Below the pieces are notes generated by a model. That model was not told where the DNA came from, ran no database searches, and saw only the letters and a program-made list of their open reading frames with translations. Both the position numbers and the translations under genes were made by a program. A stretch of DNA of 64,000 bases, taken from positions 2,288,622 to 2,352,621 of the forward strand of contig JAOSJZ010000001.1 in NCBI GenBank assembly GCA_027493885.1, written 5' to 3'. Positions 57,244 through 64,000 of this stretch are shown piece by piece (the first letter of the stretch is position 1; every line of letters starts with the position of its first letter). Source of the DNA: Gaiella sp. Lineage in GTDB: Bacteria; Actinomycetota; Thermoleophilia; Gaiellales; Gaiellaceae.

Positions 57244-57515
57244 CCGCGCCTCGCTGGAGGTTGGTCGTTGCGCCGTCCGCCGAACGTACGCTCGCACGGA
57301 TACCCGAGAAAGCCGCCACCGCGATTGTCGAGTTCATGCTCGGCCCGCTGACCGAGCGTCCGCACCGTGTCGGCCATCCGCTGCGGCGCGAGCTCGCCGG
57401 CCTCCGTTCCGTCCGGCGCGGCCCGTATCGCGTCGTCTACGAGATCCTCGTCGCGCGGAGCGAGATCCACGTCCTCCGGATCGACCACCGCGCCGACGTC
57501 TACCGCTCGCGCTGA
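57240..57515 (+). CDS. RelE/ParE-family toxin
   Basis: 91 residues from GTG 57240. WRLVVAPSAERTLARIPEKA, LRRELAGLRSVRRGPYRVVY and VHVLRIDHRADVYRSR-like ending (ARSEIHVLRIDHRADVYR) match the RelE fold. The basic residues and the C-terminal Arg/Tyr set fit a ribosome-dependent mRNA interferase. It overlaps its antitoxin gene by 4 nt, the normal order for YefM/RelE pairs. Confidence 0.9.
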   Translation: MTAPRWRLVVAPSAERTLARIPEKAATAIVEFMLGPLTERPHRVGHPLRRELAGLRSVRRGPYRVVYEILVARSEIHVLRIDHRADVYRSR

Positions 57516-57575
57516 GCCTCCGTCTGTCGTGCGGGGCGCCGTTTCGCAGCGGCGCGTCCGGGGTACCAGAGTGTC

Positions 57576-57785
57576 ATGGCCGTCTTCACCAAGCGCAACG
57601 CGCTGGTCGGGTGGATCGTCACCCGGATCGCGCGCAAACGGCTCGAACGTCGACTGAACGAGCTCGCGGGCAACCGGCGGCGCCGGCCTCGCCTCGTGAT
57701 CGCCACGGGTCTCGTTGCCGCGGCGTCGGCCGCCGGCGCGACCATCGCCCGGCGCAGCCGGCCGGGCGGGCTTTGGTCCGCCTGA
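57576..57785 (+). CDS. Small basic membrane-associated protein, unknown
   Basis: 69 residues. A basic N-terminal helix (NALVGWIVTRIARKRLERRL) is followed by a single hydrophobic stretch (LVIATGLVAAASAAGATIA) and a basic end. I do not recognise the family. It lies 23 bp ahead of the GlsB-like gene, so the two may be one transcript of small envelope proteins. Confidence 0.6.
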   Translation: MAVFTKRNALVGWIVTRIARKRLERRLNELAGNRRRRPRLVIATGLVAAASAAGATIARRSRPGGLWSA

Positions 57786-57808
57786 CGGCTCTCGAACGGG
57801 AGGTTCGG

Positions 57809-58081
57809 ATGGGGATCATCGGATGGATCGTGCTCGGCCTCCTCGCGGGGATCATCGCGAAGGCGCTCTTCCCGGGCGTCGTCGGGCTGGGAGTCGTCCT
57901 GACGACGCTGCTCGGGATCGGCGGCGCCCTGCTCGGCGGCCTCGTGGCCTCGCTCCTCGGCCTCGGCGACCCGATCGACGAGTTCTTCGATCTCTCGACC
58001 TGGGTTGCGGCGATCGTCGGCGCGATCGCGATCCTCTGGCTCGCCTCGGCGCTCGGCGGTCGCAGGCGGCTCCTGACGTAA
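57809..58081 (+). CDS. GlsB/YeaQ/YmgE-type small membrane protein
   Basis: 90 residues from ATG 57809, with GGGAGG 6 nt upstream. MGIIGWIVLGLLAGIIAKAL and GLGVVLTTLLGIGGALLGGL are the family's glycine-rich helices. A third helix AAIVGAIAILWLASALGG ends in a basic tail. Usually three helices and about 85 residues, as here. Associated with envelope stress in other bacteria; function not defined. Confidence 0.88.
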   Translation: MGIIGWIVLGLLAGIIAKALFPGVVGLGVVLTTLLGIGGALLGGLVASLLGLGDPIDEFFDLSTWVAAIVGAIAILWLASALGGRRRLLT

Positions 58082-58088
58082 ACGCACC

Positions 58089-58120
58089 GGGGAGGGCGGA
58101 TTCTTGGTCCGTCCCTCCCC
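58089..58120. terminator. Bidirectional hairpin between convergent genes
   Basis: GGGGAGGGCGGA (58089-58100) pairs with TCCGTCCCTCCCC (58108-58120), with one bulged T. It starts 8 nt after the GlsB-like stop and ends 10 nt before the convergent gene's stop at 58131. Confidence 0.7.
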
Positions 58121-58130
58121 GAACCGCTTG

Positions 58131-58622
58131 CTACCGGCGCGAGGCTGCGGTGAGACCCGCGCCGACGCCGACGAGCAGCGCGCCGAGGCCCGCCGTCAGC
58201 TCGGCGAGCCGCTGCGCGAGATAGGCCTGCATGAGCGCCGTCTGGAGCGTCGTCGCCGTGAGCCAGAGGCTCGCCTGCGGATTGTCGACGGGCGCTCCGG
58301 TGAGCGGATCCCTTGCGGCGGCCGCGCTGTCCCACGTCGGCCTGCCCTCCGCGTCGACGTAGCTCGGCGTCTCCCCGTACGTCCTGCCGTCCGCCGAGCG
58401 AAGGGTCGCCTCGCGGATCGTCTCCGCGAGCGTGCGGGCGGAAGCCGCGTCGCGCACGGGCGCCTTGGGGGAATCGGCGCTTTCCGGCAGGGTGATCCGC
58501 TCTTGCGCAAGCCCGCTGTGGACATCTCGCCGCGCCCAGAGACCGAGCCCGAGCAGGCCGGCGCCGGCCGCGATCGTCGAGATCCCGGCCACCCTCGTCG
58601 TGCAGCTCCCGCACGCCATCAT
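58131..58622 (-). CDS. Uncharacterised protein with N- and C-terminal hydrophobic helices
   Basis: 163 residues at most (ATG 58622); a GTG about 30 nt inside (VAGISTIAAGAGLLGLGLWA) would place a membrane segment at the very N-terminus. The soluble middle is Asp/Ala/Arg-rich (LAETIREATLRSADGRTYGE, YVDAEGRPTWDSAAAARDPL). The C-terminal LAELTAGLGALLVGVGAGL is a second hydrophobic helix. I do not recognise the family. Confidence 0.6.
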   Translation of the reverse strand: MMACGSCTTRVAGISTIAAGAGLLGLGLWARRDVHSGLAQERITLPESADSPKAPVRDAASARTLAETIREATLRSADGRTYGETPSYVDAEGRPTWDSAAAARDPLTGAPVDNPQASLWLTATTLQTALMQAYLAQRLAELTAGLGALLVGVGAGLTAASRR

Positions 58623-58735
58623 CCGGAGTCCAGACCCGCGTCATGCATGCGGCATCGGGGAAATCCCGGATCGGGCTCGCCCTCGACGATCCGCGCCTGC
58701 CCGACCCGATCGGGAGGCCCGCAGCGTGACGGACC

Positions 58736-60266
58736 TCAGGATCGTGAGGAGAGCGCTCCGTCGCGGGCGGCGGGACGCTCTCGCCGGGGCGGTTCACCGG
58801 GGGCGCGTGCCGTCCCGGCGGCCGGCTCGTCGGCGGGACGCGGTACCGACGGGCTCGGCTTGCCGAGCCGGTAGACGAGCACGTCCAGCGGGTGTGCGGG
58901 CCGCGAGCCGACCGCCGCCGCGATCGTGCGGTGCACCGCAGCGCGGGTCCCCGGTGCGACGACGACGGCGTCCACGTCGTGCGCCGCGAAAAAGGAGCGG
59001 AGCCGCTCGGGCGAGACCCGCCCCGTGCCGAGTGCCTCGTAGACGTCACGCCACCTCTCCTCGGCGGGAGTCACCCGGAGCCCGAAGTGGCCGCCGACGA
59101 GACGGAACGAAAATCCTGCTTCGGATTGCCGCGCGGAGCCCACGACCGGCAGCGGGGCGAGCGCGGCCCAGGGGCCGATCCCGACCACCTCGCCTGCGAG
59201 CTTGATTCGCGTGCCGAGGGAGAGGATGACCCCAGCGGAGAGAGCGACGATCAGCAGCCACCGGCCGCGCGAGATCGGTCGCCGGAAGGCGCCGAGCGCA
59301 ACGAGCGCGATCAGCGGCAGGCCGAGGTACGCGCCGTGCTCGGCACCGCTCCCGGTGAAACGCTGCGCGATCGCGTCGGCCCCCGGCGGGCGCAGCCACG
59401 TCCTCCCGGTCGGCACGAAGTAGTTGAGGACGTCCGCCGATCCCGCGAAGGGTGAGCGCGCCGGTGGGGCGGCGTCCGAGACGACCGCGTAGGCGAGCAC
59501 CGGCGAGACGACGATCGCTGCGAGGGCAAGCGCGACAGCTGCTTCGGCGACGGTTTGCCGGACGGCACGGCGCCCGAGGAGCGCGGTGGCGGCCACCGCG
59601 GTCACGGCACCCATGACTACGACCGTGAAGAAGATCTGGGGGAGGATCAGGAACTGACAGACCAGGATCCCGGCGAGGAGCAGGACGAACCGGCGGCGCG
59701 AGAGTGCGTCATCCCGCCGGAGCAGCACGAGGTACGGGACGAGCGGGACCAGCGCGATGAACGCGAGCGGAAGGTGCCCGAGCATGCGCCCGAGCTCGTA
59801 CGAGGAGAAGCCGAAGAGGTATCCGCCGACGAGGGACGGCGCGAACCGTCCCGTGATGCGCCGCGCCAGGAGGAAGGCCGTTGTCGCAGCGAGTTGCGGG
59901 CGCAGCAAGGATCAGGACGTTGTACGTAGCGACGGGACCGAGAAGGGCCGTTAGCGGCGCCGCTGCGAGCCCCAGCCCGCCGCCGCCGGTGCCGAGACCG
60001 AAATCGAAACCGTGCGGTGCCCAGGCAGCATCGACGTCCAGCGGATTCCGTCCCCGTCCGAGTGCGAACGGCCACCATTCGAGCGACCACATGTAGAGCG
60101 TCTTGTCGGCGGCCCCATCACCGACGACCCGCTCGGCCGGGTGGGTGACGACATCACGCCCGAAGAGGAGCAGCGAGGTCGAGAGGTAGATCGCGACGGC
60201 GAGGGCGAGCTCCCGCGTACGTCCCGGGTCTTCGCGCCGGGGGCGAGCAGGAGAAAGCGACCCCAC
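58736..60266 (-). CDS. Polytopic membrane protein, YfhO/PMT-like glycosyltransferase, frameshifted near 59895
   Basis: About 509 residues from GTG 60266. The first frame has a helix (ELALAVAIYLSTSLLLFG) and the loop YMWSLEWWPFALGRGRNPLD and WAPHGFDFGLGTGGGGLG, recalling the long first periplasmic loop of membrane glycosyltransferases. One base too many near 59892-59900 leads to LAATTAFLLARRITGRFAPS and eight or so further helices. A soluble C-terminal part (FFAAHDVDAVVVAPGTRAAV) follows. It starts 15 nt after the preceding gene, so the two are co-transcribed. Substrate unknown. Confidence 0.7.
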
Positions 60267-60280
60267 CGCCGGCGACCGCG

Positions 60281-60940
60281 TCAGCGAAGTGCCTCTTCGA
60301 TCCGCCGCTCCTGCTTCCGGGCGAGCGCGATCGCGTCGGGCAGGGTCACCAGCGCCTTCATCCCGACGACCAGCAGCCATGCCGTCACCGGCCCTTGTCG
60401 CCAGGAGATGACGAAGACGTTGTCGAGGGTGCGGTCGAGGTACGGGTTCGGCGCGGTGTTGCGAAGGGCGATCATCTCGTCGCCGACGCGCGTCGTCGGC
60501 ACCACGAGCCGCGCGCCGCGTGGCAGCGGCCCGGCGATCTGGGCACGGAACCGCGCCCGCGCGTGAGCAGGGGATCGGTAGAGGTTCGCCTGCGACTCGA
60601 CGTGGTGGACGAAGCTGGGGACGAGAGTCTTCTCCGAGCTGACGCGCTCGGGCTTCGCGTCGAAGCTCCGATGGTAGCCGGTGAGGCGCCCCAGCGCCGC
60701 GAACTCGGCGACGGATCCGCCCGTGTCCCGGGCCGCTCGGGCGTTGTCGTCGAGGTAGCTCTCGACCTGCTCGAACGCCGGCAGCGACTCGGGTAGGTCG
60801 CGCAGCGTGAGCACGAGCAGCCGCGGCTGCGGAGCTCTCGCCGCAACAGCGGTCCGGCTTCCCGCCGCCGGCACGACGACCGCGGCCGAGGCCGTCACGA
60901 GCAGCACCAACGCCGTGAGCCCCACCACCATCCGTCCCAT
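60281..60940 (-). CDS. Secreted or membrane-anchored protein of unknown function
   Basis: 219 residues. A Sec-type signal (MVVGLTALVLLVTASAAVVV) precedes a soluble domain with LLVLTLRDLPESLPAFEQVE, GRLTGYHRSFDAKPERV and SFVHHVESQANLYRSPAHAR. A segment WRQGPVTAWLLVVGMKALVT near the end is moderately hydrophobic. I do not recognise the family. The pattern of a short exported protein that gates a value (VGDEMIALRNTAPNPYLDRT) is seen in many actinobacterial hypothetical proteins. Confidence 0.68.
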   Translation of the reverse strand: MGRMVVGLTALVLLVTASAAVVVPAAGSRTAVAARAPQPRLLVLTLRDLPESLPAFEQVESYLDDNARAARDTGGSVAEFAALGRLTGYHRSFDAKPERVSSEKTLVPSFVHHVESQANLYRSPAHARARFRAQIAGPLPRGARLVVPTTRVGDEMIALRNTAPNPYLDRTLDNVFVISWRQGPVTAWLLVVGMKALVTLPDAIALARKQERRIEEALR

Positions 60941-61031
60941 GCAGCGGAGGATTGCGGAGCGGGCTAACCGACGGCTAACGGCCCGTCGCCGACCGAGCGG
61001 GACCGCGGACGCCGGATACGCTGTCGACCGC

Positions 61032-61103
61032 GCCCCCGTAGCTCAGTGGATAGAGCAGCGGTTTCCTAAACCGCGTGCGCAAGTTCGATTCTTGCCGGGG
61101 GCA
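61032..61103 (+). tRNA. tRNA-Arg (anticodon CCT)
   Basis: Cloverleaf by eye. The acceptor stem GCCCCCG (61032-61038) pairs with CGGGGGC (61096-61102), with discriminator A 61103. The D arm is GCTCAGTGGATAGAGC. The anticodon stem GCGGT/ACCGC encloses loop TTCCTAA with anticodon CCT at 61065-61067. The T arm contains AAGTTCGATTCTT. CCA is not encoded. It reads AGG codons. It stands alone between opposing genes. Confidence 0.95.
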
Positions 61104-61159
61104 TCCCGCTCGACCATGCGGAAACCGCCGGGTAGCGCGGTCGCGAGCAGTAGCGCAAC

Positions 61160-62193
61160 TCAGCGCTGCCAGTCCGGCCATCTGTTGTCGGCGTTGCTGG
61201 TCAGAGCGCGCCGTTGGCTGCCGTCGGCGTTGATCACGAAGACCTGGTGCTCGTCGGCGAAGCCGGACACCACGAATGCGATCTGCTCGCCGTCCGGAGA
61301 CCAGGTTGGCGACTCGGTCTCCTCCAGAGGGCCGGAGCGCGTGATTGCGTGCTGGTCGCTGCCGTCGGCGTTCATGACGCAGAGCTCGAGCTCGTCGGAC
61401 GCCTTCGAGCGGCAGGCGTAAGCGAGCTTCCTGCCGTCCGGCGACCAGGCGGGCTCCCTGGCGGTCCCGTCCGCTGCTGTCAGCCGATGCGTCCCGTCCC
61501 CGTCTCCGTCGGCGTCGGTGATCCAGATCACGCTCAGCTCGCCGTACTCGCCGCCGACCCGCTCGAACACGATCTGCGTGCCGTCCGGCGACCAGGCGGC
61601 GCTCACGATCGGGCCGGGGCCGTCCCGACCGTGTGCGACGAGGCGACGCGCATCGCCGCCGTCGGTACCCGCGACTCCGAGACCGCCGCGATCCACGTAC
61701 GCGATCTCCTTGCCGTCGGGCGACCAGCCGAGGAACCCGCTGCGCGGCGGCAGGACGAGCTGCTGCTGCTGCTGCGTGCCGTCGGCGCGCATCACCAGGA
61801 ACGTCAACGTTCCGCCGAGCACCCCCTGCCGAAGGCGATCCTCGTTCCGTCCGGCGACCACTTCGGTGACCACTCGGACGCCTGGGTCCGAGTCAGACGT
61901 CGCTGTGCGCCCCCGTCGGCGTTCATCACGTAGATCTCCGTGTTGCAGCGATCGCCCTCGCCCGATTTCAACTCGGCCGCGCACCGAGCAGCGTCGTCGC
62001 GCGTGCTCACGAAGACGATCTGCCCCGCCGCCCCGGCGGCGCTCTCGGACGCCCTCGTGGTGGCGGCTTGGTCACCGCTGCCTCCACATCCGGCGAGGGC
62101 CAGGGCAAAGACGAGCGCTGCGAGCAACAACACCGCACCCGGCACGGTTTCGCTGCTCTTCGTGGCCGCCACGCGTGCGGGCCGCGCCGACAT
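61160..62193 (-). CDS. TolB-like PD40 beta-propeller lipoprotein, frameshifted at 61822-61826
   Basis: About 344 residues from ATG 62193. A lipoprotein signal ends ALALAGC. The propeller blades carry the repeated WSPDG motif: WSPKWSPDGTRIAFG, then after one missing C at 61822-61826 GWSPDGKEIAYV, AAWSPDGTQIVFE, PAWSPDGRKLAYA and PTWSPDGEQIAFV. Five blades are recognisable, with NADGSDQHAITR-type loops between them. It is exposed on the outer membrane face and probably binds protein or glycan partners; no catalytic role is expected. Confidence 0.88.
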
Positions 62194-62198
62194 GCCGG

Positions 62199-62411
62199 TC
62201 ACGCCGTGAGGACGTTGCCGAACGGCGGAGACTCGCCCAGGGCGAAGCTCGACTGCCTGACGATCTTCCCGTCCTCGATCTGGAACGTCTCGAACCCCGT
62301 CCACGACTGGTCGCCCGCACTGAGCCGCACGAACGGCGAAGCGGCGACCGCCCCGGACGCCATCGACTGGATCTCGGCGATGTCCGTGTACTCCTCCTCG
62401 TTCAGGCCCAT
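62199..62411 (-). CDS. Small protein with SnoaL-like C-terminal segment
   Basis: 70 residues from ATG 62411. MGLNEEEYTDIAEIQSMASG and WTGFETFQIEDGKIVRQSSF, the latter like the last strand of SnoaL/NTF2-like domains. Too short for a whole domain (about 120 residues), so it may be a fragment. It ends 6 nt before the TolB-like ATG. Confidence 0.4.
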   Translation of the reverse strand: MGLNEEEYTDIAEIQSMASGAVAASPFVRLSAGDQSWTGFETFQIEDGKIVRQSSFALGESPPFGNVLTA

Positions 62412-62718
62412 TTCATTCTCGCGCCCGCGTGTCGACTTGCCATCGGGGATTCCGCGGAGGGTGACCGACGCGGCGGAGACGGCGTGGTGACCGGCGGTGC
62501 ATGCTCGACGCGCCGGCCTCGCCCGGATGCGCCGGCTTTTTCGTCGATTCCTCGCTCGAGTCGTCGTCCGAGACGTCGCCGAGCCAGTCGTCGAGCGGGT
62601 CCTGCGATCGCGCCTCGACCGCACCTGCCCCGGTGTCCCGGTGACCGCGGGGACGTGTCCCGTGCACGCGATCCAAGGTAGGCGGTTCCCCGGCGGGCAA
62701 CCGCTGCCTACACGGCCC
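62412..62718. other. 307-bp gap without a supported gene
   Basis: A minus-strand frame here reads DPLDDWLGDVSDDDSSEEST and KKPAHPGEAG, which looks protein-like but has no good start and ends at 62413 in unrelated sequence. A GCCGGC...GCCGGC stem followed by TTTTT (62512-62541) points in the plus direction, where no gene precedes it. Nothing else recognised. Confidence 0.3.
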
Positions 62719-63521
62719 CTACCGGCGCTGGAACTGGGCCGCGATGGCCCCGTCGGCCGTGCGGAGCTCGAGCTTCGAGCCCTCGACGCGATAGGTCGCG
62801 GCGGTCTCGAGCGCGGCGAGGTAGCCGGCCTCCTGATCCATCACGCCTGCAGGCTGATCGCAGAGCATCCTGGTCGAGGCAACGGGGCCGATCGAGAGCT
62901 TCGGGGGACGCCCTTGAAGTCCGCGTTGTAGTTGTTGCAGCCGCCGTGCCCGGTCAGCCTCCCGTCCCTGCCGAAGACGGCGGTGAGCTTTGTCCCAGCG
63001 AGCACGCTTACGACGGCCTGCTTGCCGTTGTTGTAGGCGAGCACGTTCCAGGACGTCCCGGCGAGCACCTGGCTCTGCGCCCTGAACCTCGCGAGCACTC
63101 GGCCATCGGACGAGCGCAGGAGCAGGATTCCTCGCCTGACGGCGAAGCTCCGCGCGCTCGAGAGAGCGTTCAGGAACGCGGTCTCCTGGCGCTGGATCGG
63201 GCCGGCGCACGCCATCATCGTCGTCGCCGACGGTGAGATCCGGATCGTCCTGCCGGACACCCTGTAGCTGCCGGCGAAACGGTTGCAGCCTGCCGAGCCG
63301 GAGACCCGCAGCTTCGGCGTGAACTCGGCCGTGAGCTCGGTGTCTGCGAGCGGCGGCTTCCCCGCCAGCGAGGTGAGAATCCAGGCCTTTCCGGTCAGCG
63401 GGCTCGCGGACGTCGATCCGGAGGCTGTCGCGACCGCCGTCGCCGCGGTGAGCGCCGCCACGGCGGCAACCGTCCCTACGACCACGAGCGGCAGGGACCG
63501 ATGCAGCTTGTCTCTTCTCAT
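62719..63521 (-). CDS. Exported double META-domain (HslJ-like) protein, frameshifted at 62903-62907
   Basis: About 267 residues from ATG 63521. A signal or anchor helix (SLPLVVVGTVAAVAALTAAT) precedes the first META domain: WILTSLAGKPPLADTELTAE and RVSGSAGCNRFAGSYRVSG. The second is SWNVLAYNNGKQAVVSVLAG and LTGHGGCNNYNADFKGVP. One C (plus-strand G run 62903-62907) is missing, after which KLSIGPVASTRMLCDQPAG and YLAALETAATYRVEGSKLEL complete it. META domains are extracytoplasmic; HslJ relates to novobiocin resistance in E. coli, role here unknown. Confidence 0.88.
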
Positions 63522-63613
63522 GCGACGGGCTCCGTCCTGATGGCAGCGGCGCCGCAGACGGACGCGCAGCCTAACAGTCCCGTGGTCGGGGCTTCCGTCA
63601 GATCTCTTCCCGC

Positions 63614-63937
63614 TCAGGGCTTCGAGCGCTTGAAGATGAGCAGGTGTCCGCCGTGCCTGCGGCGCACGCGATGGTTCCACGAGACGTTGACGAGCTCCCA
63701 GCCTTCCGCGCCGAGCGCCTCGAGCCGGTCCTGGAGCTTGTGCAGGTCGACCTGCTCCTTCCCCCAGCCGAGGAAGCCGTGCTCGAGAAGCTCCGAGCGG
63801 TACTCCCACATCCCGGGTGCCGGCTCGCGGACGGTCCGCGACGGAAGCAGCGCCGTGACGAGATCGTCGGCGCCGTTGCCGTCCGTTGCCCCGCCTGGCG
63901 ACGGGACGTGCTCGATTGCCCTTTCCGTCGTTCCCAC
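63614..63937 (-). CDS. DUF4177-like small protein
   Basis: 107 residues from GTG 63937, which has GGAAGGGGG just upstream; a longer frame to 63976 lacks such a site. The N-terminal 45 residues are low-complexity. The C-terminal part, WEYRSELLEHGFLGWGKEQV then LEALGAEGWELVNVSW and HLLIFKR, is the DUF4177 pattern. Function of that domain is unknown. Confidence 0.75.
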   Translation of the reverse strand: MGTTERAIEHVPSPGGATDGNGADDLVTALLPSRTVREPAPGMWEYRSELLEHGFLGWGKEQVDLHKLQDRLEALGAEGWELVNVSWNHRVRRRHGGHLLIFKRSKP

Positions 63938-64000
63938 CGTTCCCCCTTCCCCGACGCCACGCGGCGTCACGCGCACTATGGACGATACGCGATCGAAGAC

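Noticed and set aside
62512..62541. Intrinsic terminator GCCGGC...GCCGGC-TTTTT on the plus strand
   Set aside because: No plus-strand gene precedes it within 1.4 kb and the stem is only 6 bp of self-complementary sequence.
62413..62700. Acidic minus-strand protein (DPLDDWLGDVSDDDSSEEST)
   Set aside because: Looks protein-like for about 40 codons but has no convincing start and ends in Arg/Pro-rich noise. Could be a frameshifted gene; not enough to call.

Overview
The window is GC-rich chromosomal DNA (about 70% GC by eye) with short intergenic gaps, many GTG starts and many 4-nt ATGA/GTGA gene overlaps. Gene content (heme A synthase CtaA, PAC2 protein, VKOR-DsbA pair, thiolase/FadB pair, IS701-type transposase, GerMN lipoprotein) fits an aerobic actinobacterium. 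Thermoleophilia/Gaiellales is my best guess, by inference only. About twenty conserved genes are broken by single-base indels, mostly one base missing from a G or C run. This looks like consensus error from error-prone reads more than real gene decay, so I give reconstructed gene spans.

Layout. 1-13.0 kb is a surface-polysaccharide locus. It holds a partial deacetylase-like gene, a membrane glycosyltransferase, a minus-strand operon of flippase plus four glycosyltransferases, an O-antigen-ligase-like gene with a methyltransferase, a sugar epimerase and a cupin, and a second ligase/methyltransferase pair. 13.1-14.55 kb is a complete IS701-family element with 13-bp inverted repeats and a CTAA target duplication. 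14.7-37 kb is mainly housekeeping: AlkA-type glycosylase, proC, quinone oxidoreductase, a fatty-acid beta-oxidation operon behind a TetR-type operator, an SF2 helicase, PAC2, ctaA, selD, an SDR, argG, a class II aldolase fusion, VKOR/DsbA, a GerMN lipoprotein, an XRE regulator, gamma-glutamyltransferase and a P1B-type ATPase.

37-41.5 kb is regulatory: an HTH-only LuxR protein, a large MalT-like LuxR regulator, a membrane HD-GYP protein and another LuxR protein. Base composition drops abruptly in the middle of the MalT-like gene (about 38.45 kb) and recovers near 41.13 kb, so the 3' half of that gene plus the HD-GYP gene form a composition island. 41.5-47.3 kb is a dipeptide/oligopeptide ABC importer operon. 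47.4-50.5 kb holds a flavin reductase, a CytX-like permease, a PfkB kinase and a small Asp-box protein. 50.5-55.2 kb holds PhzF, SixA, an ABC exporter and a GlcD-type oxidase.

55.25-55.92 kb, between two convergent genes, is the most unusual feature: five tandem units of 133-134 bp, each with two palindromes sharing the 9-bp arms GTGTCCGAC/GTCGGACAC plus a half site. A smaller palindrome, CGGTGTCWGACACCG, occurs as an oppositely oriented pair in two divergent intergenic regions (12.98/14.65 kb and 29.26/29.39 kb). The rest (56-64 kb) holds an EamA transporter, a leaderless Phd/RelE-type toxin-antitoxin pair, small membrane proteins, a second membrane glycosyltransferase, tRNA-Arg(CCT), a TolB-like lipoprotein, a META-domain protein and a DUF4177-like protein.
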